Shown here: piece by piece, positions 23,312 through 33,124 of the stretch
How positions within the stretch are numbered: position 1 is the first letter of the stretch
How the letters are laid out: every line of letters begins with the position of its first letter
Assembly: GCF_002005145.1 (NCBI RefSeq)
Contig: NZ_CP019698.1
Span: forward strand, 930,001 to 994,000
Source: Desulforamulus ferrireducens
Lineage (GTDB): Bacteria > Bacillota > Desulfotomaculia > Desulfotomaculales > Desulfotomaculaceae
Reading direction: 5' to 3'
DNA length: 64,000 nucleotides
Made by a program: the position numbers and the translations under genes
The notes under the pieces: model-generated
What the model was told of the DNA's origin: nothing
Seen by the model: the letters and a program-made list of their open reading frames with translations, nothing else
Databases searched by the model: none

Positions 23312-24220
23312 ATGGGCTTTCCCAATTTAGATGGAAAAACTAGGGTGTGCGGCTTGTTTGGTTTCCCGGTGGAACATTCCTTTTCTCCGGCTATGCATAA
23401 TGCCGCTTTCCAAAACAGGGGCCTTAACTGGGCTTATTTGCCCTTTGCAGTACAGCCAGAGCATTTAGCTAAGGCTGTGCAGGGAATTACAGCCTTGAAT
23501 TTGGCCGGGGTGAATATTACCGTACCCCATAAGCAGCGGGTCATACCTCTGCTGGATGAAATAGATCAAGCCGCTGCCCAAATTGGGGCAGTGAATACCA
23601 TAGTCAACAATCAGGGTAAACTTGTGGGCTATAATACCGACGGCGCCGGTTTTATTAAATCCTTAGCCGAAGAAGCTAATTTCGAGCCCCGGGGTAAAAG
23701 GGTGCTGCTCCTGGGGGCGGGTGGAGCGGCCAGGGCAGTGGCCTTTAGTTTAGCCATGGCAGGTTGCCAAGCCATATATATTACCAATCGCACCACGGAA
23801 ACCGCTAAGGCACTGGCCAGGGAGTTAAGCCAAAAATGTGGGGTTGCCGCGGAAGTCCTGCCCTGGGGTTTAGAACTGCCTGCAGCAGCAGTAGCCCGGG
23901 TGGATCTGGTGGTACAGACCACCTCCCTGGGTATGTGGCCCAATACGCAAGCCTGTCCGGAATTTCCCTTTGGGGCACTGCACCCAGGACAACTGGTTTG
24001 CGATCTAATCTATACTCCCCGCCAAACAGCTTTCCTGCAGCAAGCTTCAGCCAGAGGAGCAACTATTCTGAATGGTTTGGGGATGCTTTTGTATCAAGGA
24101 GTTTTAGCCTTTGAGTTATGGACAGGCCATACTGCACCGGTGGAGGTAATGAAAGAGATCTTGGAAAGGCAGTTAAATGACAGTAAACTAGTAGAAAGAT
24201 GTGAAAATAGAAAATTGTAG
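23312..24220 (+). CDS. aroE: Shikimate dehydrogenase
   Basis: 302 residues from ATG 23312, preceded by GGGGAGGGACAGGGG; the upstream extension overlaps the yqeG terminator. Shikimate site GFPVEHSFSPAMHNAAF; catalytic lysine in VNITVPHK; aspartate in YNTDGAGF; NADP-binding LLGAGGAARAVAFSLA with TNRTTETA for the 2'-phosphate; C-terminal GLGMLLYQGVLAFELWTG. It reduces 3-dehydroshikimate with NADPH, step four of chorismate synthesis. First gene of an aro block that continues with aroC, aroK and aroB. Confidence 0.95.
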   Translation: MGFPNLDGKTRVCGLFGFPVEHSFSPAMHNAAFQNRGLNWAYLPFAVQPEHLAKAVQGITALNLAGVNITVPHKQRVIPLLDEIDQAAAQIGAVNTIVNNQGKLVGYNTDGAGFIKSLAEEANFEPRGKRVLLLGAGGAARAVAFSLAMAGCQAIYITNRTTETAKALARELSQKCGVAAEVLPWGLELPAAAVARVDLVVQTTSLGMWPNTQACPEFPFGALHPGQLVCDLIYTPRQTAFLQQASARGATILNGLGMLLYQGVLAFELWTGHTAPVEVMKEILERQLNDSKLVERCENRKL

Positions 24221-24250
24221 TATTAGTAGGATGGTTAGGAGTGATTTAGT

Positions 24251-25414
24251 GTGTTAAGGTTTCTTACGGCTGGTGAGTCCCACGGCCCGGTCCTCACAGC
24301 CATTGTGGAAGGTATGGTGTCGGGTCTGCCCATCAGCGCTTCCTATGTCAATGAGCAGTTGGCTCGGCGTCAGGGCGGCTATGGGCGAGGCGGTCGCATG
24401 AAAATTGAAAAGGATCAAGTGCAGTTTCTTTCCGGTGTACGGGGTGGTTTTACTACCGGCAGTCCCATAACCCTTCAAATAAGCAACAGGGATTGGGCCA
24501 ATTGGTCGGAAATTATGGCCTCTGGCGGTGAGGCTAAGTTAACGGAAAGAGTGGTAACTCGCCCTCGCCCGGGTCATGCTGACCTGGCCGGGGCTATTAA
24601 ATATAATCAGCGGGATATTCGCAATATATTGGAAAGAGCCAGCGCCAGGGAAACTGCGGCCAGGGTGGCAGTGGGTACCCTCGGGCGCCGGTTGCTAGAA
24701 GAAATGGGGATTACTATAGTAGGTTTTGTCCGCCGCATTGGTTCGGTGGAGGCAGCCTTAAAGGATAACTGGCAGGCCAATGAACTGAAAGAAAAAGCCA
24801 ATAACTCACAACTCCTTTGTCCCGATGCCTCTGCCGAAGCGGCTATGATGAAAGAAATAGATAGGGCCAGGGAGCAAGGTGATTCCTTGGGAGGAGTATT
24901 TGAGATCCATGCCTATGGGGTGCCGATCGGCTTGGGCAGTCATGTCCATTGGGATCGCAAACTTGATAGTCGTTTGGCGGGTGCGTTGATGGGTATTCAA
25001 GCCATTAAAGGTGTGGAAATTGGCCTTGGCTTTACCGCCGCCGCCCTACCCGGCTCTCAGGTTCATGATGAGATATTTTATTCCCCGGACCTGGGTTTTT
25101 ATCGTCGGACAAACGGCGCAGGGGGCATTGAGGGAGGCATTAGTAATGGCGAGCCCATTGTGGTAAGGGCAGCCATGAAGCCCATTCCGACCCTGTATAA
25201 ACCATTACTCAGCGTTGACATAAATAGCAAAGAAGCCTTTGCCGCTTCGGTGGAAAGATCTGATGTTTGTGCCGTTCCTGCTGCTTGTGTGGTGGGAGAG
25301 GCAGTGGTCTCCTGGGAGTTGGCAGCGGTCATGCTAGAGAAATTTGGCGGCGATAGTTTAGAGGAAATAAAAGAAAGAGTAAAGCAATGGCAGCTTCGCA
25401 TAAGGCAGGTGTAA
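24251..25414 (+). CDS. aroC: Chorismate synthase
   Basis: 387 residues from GTG 24251, with AGGAG 9 bases upstream. [10 protein letters not shown] at the start and [13 protein letters not shown] are family signatures; [16 protein letters not shown] and [19 protein letters not shown] form the FMN/EPSP site. It eliminates phosphate from EPSP to give chorismate, using reduced FMN. It lies 30 bases after aroE and 1 base before aroK. Confidence 0.96.
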   Translation: MLRFLTAGESHGPVLTAIVEGMVSGLPISASYVNEQLARRQGGYGRGGRMKIEKDQVQFLSGVRGGFTTGSPITLQISNRDWANWSEIMASGGEAKLTERVVTRPRPGHADLAGAIKYNQRDIRNILERASARETAARVAVGTLGRRLLEEMGITIVGFVRRIGSVEAALKDNWQANELKEKANNSQLLCPDASAEAAMMKEIDRAREQGDSLGGVFEIHAYGVPIGLGSHVHWDRKLDSRLAGALMGIQAIKGVEIGLGFTAAALPGSQVHDEIFYSPDLGFYRRTNGAGGIEGGISNGEPIVVRAAMKPIPTLYKPLLSVDINSKEAFAASVERSDVCAVPAACVVGEAVVSWELAAVMLEKFGGDSLEEIKERVKQWQLRIRQV

Positions 25415-25415
25415 C

Positions 25416-25964
25416 ATGAAAAACATTGTGCTAATTGGATTTATGGGGACAGGTAAAAGCACTGTGGGCCGGCGCTTGGCCCGCAGGCTTAATTATAATT
25501 TTATAGATACCGACCAGGCCATAGAAGAAATCACCGGACTGACAGTGTTGCAGATCTTCGCTAAACATGGACCTAAGCGTTTTCGCGGTGAAGAGGCGCT
25601 ATTGACAAGCAAACTGGTCAATAAGGAGAAATTAGTCATTGCCACCGGGGGAGGACTGGTTTTAAACCCGGAGAATGTGCGAAAATTACAGCAAAATAGT
25701 GTGCTGATTTGCCTGGAGGCATCACCGGAGATTATCTGTCGCCGGGTCAGAAATAAGAGAACCCGCCCACTGTTGGCTAAGGGTAACTTGCAGGAAAATG
25801 TGCAGAATTTGCTTAAGGAACGACAAGGTGCCTATGACATGGCGGAGTTTACCATTAATACCGATGAGATTAGCCCCGATGAAATAGTGGATAGAATTAT
25901 GCATTTCTTAGGGGAAAGGGGGTATTGTGGTGCGAACAGTAATTGTGGCGTTAGCCAAACGTAG
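25416..25964 (+). CDS. aroK: Shikimate kinase
   Basis: 182 residues. Walker A LIGFMGTGKSTVG, shikimate contacts DTDQAIEE and FRGEEALL, the GGG loop ATGGGLVL, and lid arginines in RRVRNKRTRPLL. ATP-dependent 3-phosphorylation of shikimate. The last 35 bases overlap aroB, consistent with coupled translation. About ten residues longer at the C-terminus than usual because of that overlap. Confidence 0.95.
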   Translation: MKNIVLIGFMGTGKSTVGRRLARRLNYNFIDTDQAIEEITGLTVLQIFAKHGPKRFRGEEALLTSKLVNKEKLVIATGGGLVLNPENVRKLQQNSVLICLEASPEIICRRVRNKRTRPLLAKGNLQENVQNLLKERQGAYDMAEFTINTDEISPDEIVDRIMHFLGERGYCGANSNCGVSQT

Positions 25965-27018
25965 TTACCCGATTAATATTGGCAGCGGTATTTTACAGGA
26001 GTTGCCTGAGCAACTAGCCCCTTTATCTCTGGGTCAAAAGGTGCTAGTGGTTACGGATAGTCAGGTGGGTCCCCTTTATGGCCCCAGGGTAAAGGAACTG
26101 TTAGCAGGTGCCGGGTTTTCGGTGGCCATGGTGCAGATCCCGGCGGGGGAGACTTCGAAAACACTGGAGCAAGCAGCACAGCTCTATGATGCCGCCTTTT
26201 CCTTTGGCCTCGATCGCAAATGTGCGATGATCGCCTTGGGAGGCGGAGTGGTGGGAGATATAACCGGTTTTGTGGCAGCCACCTACATGCGTGGTGTTCC
26301 TTTCATTCAGGTACCCACCACCCTACTTGCCCAAGTGGATAGCAGTGTGGGGGGTAAGGTGGCGGTTAACCATCCCCAGGGTAAAAACATCATAGGTGCC
26401 TTTTACCAACCCAAGCTGGTACAGATAGATGTGGCCACCCTAGAGACCCTCAACATCAGGGAATTAAGAGCGGGTTTGGCTGAGGTGATCAAGTACGGGG
26501 TTATCTGGGATGGGGAGTTTTTTAGCTGGTTAGAAAGGAACCATACCAAGCTAATAAACTTAGATCCAGAGGCACTGGCCTATGCCATAGAGACTTGCTG
26601 CCAAATCAAAGCCGCTGTGGTGGAACAGGATGAAACCGAGCAGGGCAAGCGGGCTCTGTTAAATTACGGGCATACCCTGGGACATGCATTAGAGGCCTTA
26701 AGCGGTTATGGTACCTACCTGCATGGTGAGGCGGTGGCAGTGGGGATGGTGGCAGCGGCCCGCTTGGCGGTGCAGCAGGGGTTATTGTCAAGGAATGATT
26801 ATCAGCGGATTTATACCTTGCTGGACAACTTACAGCTACCCACCGAAATACCTACAGATATTAAACCAGAAGCAATAATTGAATTAATGTTTTCTGATAA
26901 AAAGGTATATGATGGCAAGTTAACCTTGATATTACCCACAGGTATTGGCAAGGCCAAAATATGCACAGATTTCCCAGAAACCCAATTAGATGGATTATTT
27001 AATAATGGGGTGAGTTAG
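25930..27018 (+). CDS. aroB: 3-Dehydroquinate synthase
   Basis: 362 residues. GTG 25930 lies 7 bases after AGGGGG; GTG 25927 is also possible. NAD site GGGVVGDITGFVAATYMRG, PTTLLAQVDSSVGGKVAVNH, and zinc ligands in AGLAEVIKYGV, NYGHTLGHALE and YLHGEAVAVGM. Converts DAHP to 3-dehydroquinate. The stop overlaps by a base or two the region of the pilB start, so the aro block runs straight into the pilus genes. Confidence 0.95.
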   Translation: MRTVIVALAKRSYPINIGSGILQELPEQLAPLSLGQKVLVVTDSQVGPLYGPRVKELLAGAGFSVAMVQIPAGETSKTLEQAAQLYDAAFSFGLDRKCAMIALGGGVVGDITGFVAATYMRGVPFIQVPTTLLAQVDSSVGGKVAVNHPQGKNIIGAFYQPKLVQIDVATLETLNIRELRAGLAEVIKYGVIWDGEFFSWLERNHTKLINLDPEALAYAIETCCQIKAAVVEQDETEQGKRALLNYGHTLGHALEALSGYGTYLHGEAVAVGMVAAARLAVQQGLLSRNDYQRIYTLLDNLQLPTEIPTDIKPEAIIELMFSDKKVYDGKLTLILPTGIGKAKICTDFPETQLDGLFNNGVS

Positions 27019-27019
27019 T

Positions 27020-28711
27020 GTGCCCACACCAAAACAAAGCAGGCAACTACTGGGAGAGATGCTCATTGAAAAAAACATTATTACAGAAGAACAGTTAAAG
27101 GAAGCACTGCAAATCCAGCGAAACACGGGGGAGCGATTAGGAAGGATCTTAATTAATCTCGGCTATGCCACCGAAAGGGATATAACTAATATGCTGGAGG
27201 CTCAATTAGGTATTCCCCAGGTGGCACCGGGTTATTGGCTAAACCATGAATTAATGGAGCTTATCCCAGAGCATATTGTCCGCAGGTATAAGGCCATTCC
27301 TGTAGCAAAGGATGATCATATTCTAACGGTGGCTCTGGCTGACCCCTTAAATTTGGTGGCCATCGATGATTTAAGGTTAATCACAGGCTTGGAAATTGAT
27401 ACTGTATTAGCCTCGGAACGGGATATTGAATATGCGCTGCAAAAATTCTATGGCATGCCGGATCTGGAAAGGGAACTGCAGGACTTTGAAATTGTCGAGA
27501 ACCAGGCCCTGCAGTTAGAACAGCCGGACGATATGATGGACGAAGCTCCCATTGTTAAGTTAGTTAACTCAATTATTATGCAGGCTATTAATGAAAAAGC
27601 TAGTGATATACATGTAGAGCCCTTTGATAATGGGGTTAGGGTGCGTTACCGGATAGACGGTATTCTCCGGGAAGGTATGGTGCTGCCCAAAAGATCTCGG
27701 GCATCTTTGGCTTCCCGGTTTAAAATTCTCTCTCAGCTAAATATTGCTGAAAAAAGGGTGCCCCAGGATGGACGTATTAAGATTAAATACGGTGAGCGAG
27801 AACTTGATTTGAGGATTTCTACCATGCCCACCGTCTTTGGAGAAAAGGTGGTAATTCGGGTATTGGACAAAGCCAACCAGATCACTGGCATTGAACAACT
27901 GGGGTTTTCTGCGGAAAATAAGCTGAAATTTCAGAAATTACTAAATGCTCCCTATGGCATGCTGCTTATTACAGGTCCTACCGGCAGCGGTAAAACAACC
28001 ACTCTTTATACAGCTTTAACCCATATCAATGATATAGAGAAGAATATTATCACCATTGAAGACCCAGTGGAGTATCTGTTGGAAGGGATTAATCAAACCC
28101 AGATTAACCCCAAAGCGGGCCTGAGTTTTGCCAGCGGCCTAAGGGCAATGCTGCGTCAAGACCCAGATATCATTATGATCGGGGAGATTCGCGATAAAGA
28201 AACGGCTGAAATAGCCATTAGAGCTGCCAACACAGGTCATTTGGTGTTATCTACATTGCACACCAATGATGCCTCAGGAGCACTGACCCGTCTACTGGAC
28301 ATGGGTATAGAACCTTTTTTGGTGTCATCATCGGTCCTGGGTGTGGTGGCTCAACGATTAACTCGGAGGACTTGCCAACACTGTTTACAGGAATATACAC
28401 CGGCACCAGATAGCCCGGAAAGAATCTTTATGGGTGTAGGACCCAACGAACCGGTTCGTCTCTTTAAAGGCAAGGGTTGTCAAGTCTGTGGTAATACCGG
28501 TTACCGGGGACGCATGGCCATTCAAGAGGTATTAACCGTAACAAGCGAGATTAGAAAACTAGTTAATGAAAAGGCCTCATCTGATGAAATAAAAAGACAA
28601 GCTTTGCAACAGGGAATGGTTACCCTGAAGGAAGATGGTATTGCCAAGGCATTGAAGGGATTAACCACCCTGGCTGAGGTAATGCGTGCGGCATATTCAG
28701 AAGAGGATTAA
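27020..28711 (+). CDS. pilB: Type IV pilus assembly ATPase PilB (GspE family)
   Basis: 563 residues from GTG 27020. N-terminal MshEN/GspII_E domain (LGEMLIEKNIITEEQLKEAL, LGYATERDITNMLEAQ), then a hexameric secretion ATPase: Walker A GPTGSGKTTTLYTAL, Asp box EDPVEYLLEGINQ, Walker B DPDIIMIGEIRDKETAEIA, His box VLSTLHTNDA. The tetra-cysteine zinc site CQHC and CQVCGNTGYRG typical of PilB follows. It powers pilus extension from the inner face of the membrane. Confidence 0.95.
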   Translation: MPTPKQSRQLLGEMLIEKNIITEEQLKEALQIQRNTGERLGRILINLGYATERDITNMLEAQLGIPQVAPGYWLNHELMELIPEHIVRRYKAIPVAKDDHILTVALADPLNLVAIDDLRLITGLEIDTVLASERDIEYALQKFYGMPDLERELQDFEIVENQALQLEQPDDMMDEAPIVKLVNSIIMQAINEKASDIHVEPFDNGVRVRYRIDGILREGMVLPKRSRASLASRFKILSQLNIAEKRVPQDGRIKIKYGERELDLRISTMPTVFGEKVVIRVLDKANQITGIEQLGFSAENKLKFQKLLNAPYGMLLITGPTGSGKTTTLYTALTHINDIEKNIITIEDPVEYLLEGINQTQINPKAGLSFASGLRAMLRQDPDIIMIGEIRDKETAEIAIRAANTGHLVLSTLHTNDASGALTRLLDMGIEPFLVSSSVLGVVAQRLTRRTCQHCLQEYTPAPDSPERIFMGVGPNEPVRLFKGKGCQVCGNTGYRGRMAIQEVLTVTSEIRKLVNEKASSDEIKRQALQQGMVTLKEDGIAKALKGLTTLAEVMRAAYSEED

Positions 28712-28722
28712 AGGGGGGGCTT

Positions 28723-29826
28723 ATGGATATTGATGGTTTATTAAGATTAGCCTGCCAGGTAGGAGCTTCGGATGTACATTTAACCGTGGACAGTGTAGCT
28801 GTTTTTCGCATAAGTGGTCAATTACTTCCGGTGGATGATCCCTGGTTTGTTAGCAATGGTTATCTGGTACCCTCAGACTTACAGGTTAAATTAACTCACG
28901 AGCAAACTGATGCCATTGTTAAACAAATTATGCCCCCCAAAAACTTGCAGAAGTTTACGGATACCGGGGAGAGTGATTTTTCCTACTCCATTGCTGGAAT
29001 CAGCCGTTTTCGTGTTAATGCCTATAAGCAAAGGGGCAGTAGCAGTTTAGCCATTCGCTTAGTGTCTCAACACATTCCCTCCTATAAGGATTTGGGGTTA
29101 CCCGATGTGGTTGTTCAATTGGCCAAACGCCCACGGGGTCTCATTTTGGTAACTGGGCCTACAGGCAGTGGCAAATCAACCACCCTGGCAGCCATGATTG
29201 ATATTTTAAACCGTGAAGAACGCTTACATATAATTACCCTGGAAGATCCCATCGAATTTTTGCACCGTCATCAAAAATGTATTATTAACCAGCGTGAGAT
29301 TGGCCAGGATACAGAAAATTTCACCACAGCTCTTCGCTCCGCCATGCGGGAGGACCCGGATGTGATTTTAGTGGGGGAAATGCGCGATACCGAAACCATA
29401 GCCGCTGCCATTACAGCAGCGGAAACTGGTCATTTGGTGATGGCTACCCTACACACCGCCAGTGCCGCCCAAACCATCGACAGAATTATTGATGTCTTTC
29501 CACCCTACCAACAGCAACAAATTAGGGTTCAACTTGCCAATACCATTCAAGGAGTGATTTGCCAACAACTAATTCCCCGGTTAGATATGAAAAGCAGAGT
29601 AGTTGCTTGTGAGATTATGGTGGCCACCCCTGCCATACGTAATTTAATTCGTGAGGGTAAAACCTACCAGATAGATTCGCAAATTCAAACAGGCTCTAAG
29701 TATGGCATGCAAACCATGGACTGGTCCCTAAAGAGTCTGTATCAAGGGGGCCAAATTTCCCTGGAGCAGGCCTTAGCATATAGTGTGGACACAGAGACGA
29801 TGAAAAGAATGCTTAAATATTCCTAA
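28723..29826 (+). CDS. pilT: Pilus retraction ATPase PilT
   Basis: 367 residues, ATG after AAAGGGGGGG. PAS-like N-domain (ASDVHLTVDSVAVFRISG), Walker A GPTGSGKSTTLAAMIDIL, Asp box EDPIEFLH, Walker B DPDVILVGEMRDTETI, His box MATLHTASAAQTIDRIID. It lacks the zinc cysteines and has the PilT-type C-terminus with an AIRNLIREGK motif. Drives pilus depolymerisation and hence twitching or DNA uptake. About 20 residues longer than usual because of an insert near residue 40 (DPWFVSNGYLVPSDLQV). Confidence 0.93.
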   Translation: MDIDGLLRLACQVGASDVHLTVDSVAVFRISGQLLPVDDPWFVSNGYLVPSDLQVKLTHEQTDAIVKQIMPPKNLQKFTDTGESDFSYSIAGISRFRVNAYKQRGSSSLAIRLVSQHIPSYKDLGLPDVVVQLAKRPRGLILVTGPTGSGKSTTLAAMIDILNREERLHIITLEDPIEFLHRHQKCIINQREIGQDTENFTTALRSAMREDPDVILVGEMRDTETIAAAITAAETGHLVMATLHTASAAQTIDRIIDVFPPYQQQQIRVQLANTIQGVICQQLIPRLDMKSRVVACEIMVATPAIRNLIREGKTYQIDSQIQTGSKYGMQTMDWSLKSLYQGGQISLEQALAYSVDTETMKRMLKYS

Positions 29827-29923
29827 ATATATCAAAAATTTACTTTATTTTTCAAAAATCAAAAGGACATGACAGACATTTGTTGAATAATGCATTAGAC
29901 TTGTGTTCTGTCTAAAATACCAT

Positions 29924-29957
29924 AAATCCATGCCTATCAGGTTTGGATTTTTCTTTT
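29924..29957 (+). terminator. Weak terminator-like hairpin between pilT and pilC
   Basis: AAATCCA and TTTGGATTT pair around ATGCCTATCAGG and run into TTTTTCTTTT. The 157-base gap could hold a separate promoter for pilC onward. Confidence 0.5.
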
Positions 29958-29983
29958 AGATTAATTTTGAATGGGAGTTGCTT

Positions 29984-31216
29984 ATGCCTCAATATGCATA
30001 TCGTGCCAGAGATAACGCCGGGCAATTGCAGACGGGTTTCCTGGAGGCTCCTCAGGAAAGTTCCGTAGTTGCCCATTTGCGGGAGCGCAACTTGTATATT
30101 GTGGAGATAAAACCTGCTCCGGAAAAGAGAAGGGAACTAAATATAGCTGCAGTGCTCTTCGGACCCCAAAAGGTCAAAATAAAGGACTTGGCTGTCTTTT
30201 GCCGTCAGTTTGCCACTATTATCGAAGCAGGGATTCCTATTCTGCAAGCTCTCCATATTCTCACCAAACAGGCCGAAAATAAAAAGCTTAAGAAAGTCCT
30301 GGCAGGTGTGGTGGAGCAGCTAGAAGGTGGTCGCACCCTGGCGGAATCTCTCAAACGTTATCAGCATGTTTTTCCTAACATTTTTATTAGTATGGTGGAA
30401 GCAGGTGAATTAGGGGGTGTCTTAGATCAGGCTCTAAGTCGCTTAGCAGACCACTTTGAAAAGGAACACGATATCAGAGAAAAGGTTAAGTCTGCCATGA
30501 CCTATCCCGTCATCATAGTATGCCTGGCTTTAGCAGCAGTGGCAGCATTACTGACCTTGGTATTACCAAAATTCATTACTATGTTGACGGACTTAAATGT
30601 TGAATTACCATTGTCCACCAAGATTGTCATGTCTCTTAGTAATTTTCTACGAGATAGTTGGTATTTAGGTTTATTGGGTATTATGTTAACTATTTTAGTA
30701 TTCAGAGGTTTTTCCAGAACCCCAAAAGGTATGCTTTTTTTCGATAGTTTAAAGTTAAAACTGCCTGTATTTGGGAAATTAACCCAAAAGGTGATTATTT
30801 CCAGGTGCTGCCGTACTCTTAGCACACTGTTACACGCCGGAGTTCCCATACTGGTAGCCTTGGAAGTAGTAAAAAAGACTGCCGGTAACCAGTTGGTAAG
30901 TAATGCCATAGCTAAGGCAGAAGAAAGCGTTCGGGAGGGTTTGACTATAGCCGACCCTCTGGAACGAAGTGGTGTCTTTCCTCCTATGGTAACCAGGATG
31001 ATGGCCATTGGGGAGAACGCCGGTACCTTGGACTACTTGCTGGAACGGGTGGCGGTTTTTTACGATCGAGAGGTCAATAACATGGTCTTGCGGCTTTCTT
31101 CTATGTTGGAACCTTTTTTAATTATTACTATGGGTTTGGTCATTGGTTTTATTGTCATCTCTATGCTGCTGCCCATGTTGAAAATCTTCAGTAGTGCGGG
31201 GATGACCGGTTTATAA
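29984..31216 (+). CDS. pilC: Type IV pilus inner-membrane platform protein PilC (GspF family)
   Basis: 410 residues from ATG 29984, with GGGAG 6 bases upstream. Two T2SSF domains, each with the cytoplasmic helix bundle and membrane helices: FCRQFATIIEAGIPILQALHI with VEAGELGGVLDQAL in the first, and RCCRTLSTLLHAGVPILVAL with AIGENAGTLDYLLERVA in the second. Three main membrane segments. It couples PilB/PilT to pilin loading. Confidence 0.94.
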   Translation: MPQYAYRARDNAGQLQTGFLEAPQESSVVAHLRERNLYIVEIKPAPEKRRELNIAAVLFGPQKVKIKDLAVFCRQFATIIEAGIPILQALHILTKQAENKKLKKVLAGVVEQLEGGRTLAESLKRYQHVFPNIFISMVEAGELGGVLDQALSRLADHFEKEHDIREKVKSAMTYPVIIVCLALAAVAALLTLVLPKFITMLTDLNVELPLSTKIVMSLSNFLRDSWYLGLLGIMLTILVFRGFSRTPKGMLFFDSLKLKLPVFGKLTQKVIISRCCRTLSTLLHAGVPILVALEVVKKTAGNQLVSNAIAKAEESVREGLTIADPLERSGVFPPMVTRMMAIGENAGTLDYLLERVAVFYDREVNNMVLRLSSMLEPFLIITMGLVIGFIVISMLLPMLKIFSSAGMTGL

Positions 31217-31269
31217 TTTGTAAGTTAAACAGCAAAAGGAGGTGAACCTAGATAATAAAGCTTAAGGTT

Positions 31270-31761
31270 TTGCAAAAGCTTAGGGATCAAAAAGGTTTCA
31301 CCATGGTAGAACTCATGGTAGTAGTTGTAATCATTGGTATTCTAGCCGCCGTTGCAGTACCCCAGTTTTCTAAGCAGGCTGATAAAGCCAAGACAGCCAG
31401 GGCGGAAGCGGAAATGAAATCAATAGCCAATATACTTAGCATTTACTATGCTGAAAAAGGCCAATACCCGAAGGCAAATAACTCTGATACTGCCGCTGAC
31501 AGTATAGCGAAAGTACTAAAAGATTACGGATTAAAATGGGGAAGTTCTGATGCGATAAAAGACCCCTGGGGAAACCCTTATATTTATAATGTTGAAGTGC
31601 AAGACGGTAAAGTAACAAAATTCAACTTACATTGTTATGGAGCAGATCAGGAAGCGAACAAAGCAAGTAATATTACCATTTCTGGCAATAAAGACGGAGT
31701 TACATCTATTAATACAGATTCCGTAACTATGAGTGGTGTAAAAAGTGACGGTACCACCTAG
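31270..31761 (+). CDS. pilA: Major type IV prepilin
   Basis: 163 residues counted from TTG 31270. Class III leader with cleavage at KG|FTMVELMVVVVIIGILAAVAVPQF, followed by an acidic-basic helix (KQADKAKTARAEAEMKSIAN) and a globular part with DPWGNPYIYNV, as in PulG/GspG-like pilins. The start is unclear: the strong ribosome site AAAGGAGGTG (31235-31244) is 25 bases from the TTG but exactly 7 bases from an in-frame ATA at 31252, which would add six residues. It sits between pilC and pilD, with a hairpin directly after it. Confidence 0.85.
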   Translation: MQKLRDQKGFTMVELMVVVVIIGILAAVAVPQFSKQADKAKTARAEAEMKSIANILSIYYAEKGQYPKANNSDTAADSIAKVLKDYGLKWGSSDAIKDPWGNPYIYNVEVQDGKVTKFNLHCYGADQEANKASNITISGNKDGVTSINTDSVTMSGVKSDGTT

Positions 31762-31775
31762 TCAGAAAATTTAAT

Positions 31776-31805
31776 AAGGGGAGATATTGTTTTTTCTCTC
31801 CTTAA
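31776..31805 (+). terminator. Hairpin between pilA and pilD (attenuator-like)
   Basis: AAGGGGAGA pairs with TCTCTCCTT around a T-rich loop, then AATTAATTA. It would let pilin mRNA exceed the downstream genes. Confidence 0.5.
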
Positions 31806-31833
31806 TTAATTACTAACATTAAGGATATTTGAA

Positions 31834-32571
31834 ATGCTGGTAGTACCATTTCTTTACGGTCTAATGCTTGGCAGTTTTTTAAATGTGTGTATCCATAGGC
31901 TCCCAAAGGGTAACTCCATAGTTTCTCCACCATCCACTTGTCCCCAATGTAAAAATAGACTTTTATTAAGGGATTTAATTCCTGTTATTAGCTTTTTAAT
32001 CTTGGGGGGAAGGTGCAGGTTTTGCCAAGCTTCAATCAGCCTTCGCTACCCTTTAATAGAGTTACTAACAGGTGTATTATTTGCACTAACCGCATACAAA
32101 CTTGGCTACTCTCTGGTTACCATCCAGGCTTTAATCTTAGTTTCTGCCCTAATTGTAGTTGCTTTTGTAGATATGGATCATTACATTATTCCAGGTAACG
32201 TGCTAATTTTTCTTCTAATTGCCTGGTTGGTCTTCCTGCCCTTTTTGCCGGTAGACTACCTAAACTCGCTGGCTGGCTTGTCCACTGCCGGAGGTTTATT
32301 GCTACTTATTGCTTTAGTTAGCAGAGGCGGCATGGGGATGGGGGATATTAAGCTGGCTGCGGTGCTTGGTCTATATCTGGGTTGGCCCAATGCCTTGCTG
32401 GCCATGTTTATAGCTTGCCTATTGGCAGGGACCTGCGGTATGTTCCTAATTCTTTTCAAGATAAAATCCCGTAAAGATATAATTCCCTTTGCTCCTTTTA
32501 TTGCTCTTGCCTCCTTTATCACACTTTTATGGGGAGACCGGATTTTAAGCTGGTACATTGGTCTCTTATAG
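31834..32571 (+). CDS. pilD: Prepilin peptidase PilD
   Basis: 245 residues. N-terminal zinc part with CPQC and CRFC, preceded by GSFLNVCIHRLPKG; methylase/peptidase membrane part with the two catalytic aspartates in FVDMDHYIIP and GMGDIKLAAVLG. About seven membrane helices. It cleaves the glycine-phenylalanine leaders of the prepilins here and N-methylates the new end. Confidence 0.94.
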   Translation: MLVVPFLYGLMLGSFLNVCIHRLPKGNSIVSPPSTCPQCKNRLLLRDLIPVISFLILGGRCRFCQASISLRYPLIELLTGVLFALTAYKLGYSLVTIQALILVSALIVVAFVDMDHYIIPGNVLIFLLIAWLVFLPFLPVDYLNSLAGLSTAGGLLLLIALVSRGGMGMGDIKLAAVLGLYLGWPNALLAMFIACLLAGTCGMFLILFKIKSRKDIIPFAPFIALASFITLLWGDRILSWYIGLL

Positions 32572-32590
32572 AAAATGAGGTTAACATAAA

Positions 32591-33103
32591 ATGAGAATTC
32601 CCAAATTTCTGACAAAAGGCGATGAAGCAAATAAGGGCTTTACCCTCTTAGAGATGGTGGTAGTTATAATGATTTTGGGGATTGTAACTGCCGTGGCACT
32701 CCCTAATTATGGTCGTCCCCTCAGTGATTACAGACTTTACACAGCCGCAAGGCAAATGCAGGTTGAAATAAGGTCATTACAGCAAAGGTCGCTCTCTTTA
32801 AACGATACCGAATTGGCCAATAGTATGCAATTTGGTACAGGTATTACAACATATTCCATTACCGAAGTTGTCAGGGCTTCCCCAAGCAGCTTTCAGTATA
32901 AAACCAAGCAAATAAAATTGCCCGATGGCATCAGTATTATTAGTACCTCTTTTAATAGTAATCGCTTAAACATTAGTAAAAATGGCACTGTCAATAACGG
33001 CGGTACTATTACCCTAGGCAATGCTGTTACCGGTAAACGGCTTTATGTTATTGTTGCTACCGGTTCTGGAAGGGTTCGCGTAAGTAATGCATTGCCCAAA
33101 TAA
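32591..33103 (+). CDS. Minor prepilin, GspH/FimT-like
   Basis: 170 residues. Cleavage motif NKG|FTLLEMVVVIMILGIVTAVALPNY, then a helix and beta-rich C-terminal half, ending RLYVIVATGSGRVRV, which fits the GspH/FimT fold. Minor pilins of this type prime pilus assembly. 19 bases after pilD. Confidence 0.8.
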   Translation: MRIPKFLTKGDEANKGFTLLEMVVVIMILGIVTAVALPNYGRPLSDYRLYTAARQMQVEIRSLQQRSLSLNDTELANSMQFGTGITTYSITEVVRASPSSFQYKTKQIKLPDGISIISTSFNSNRLNISKNGTVNNGGTITLGNAVTGKRLYVIVATGSGRVRVSNALPK

Positions 33104-33124
33104 TATCTATGAGGGGAGAACCGG

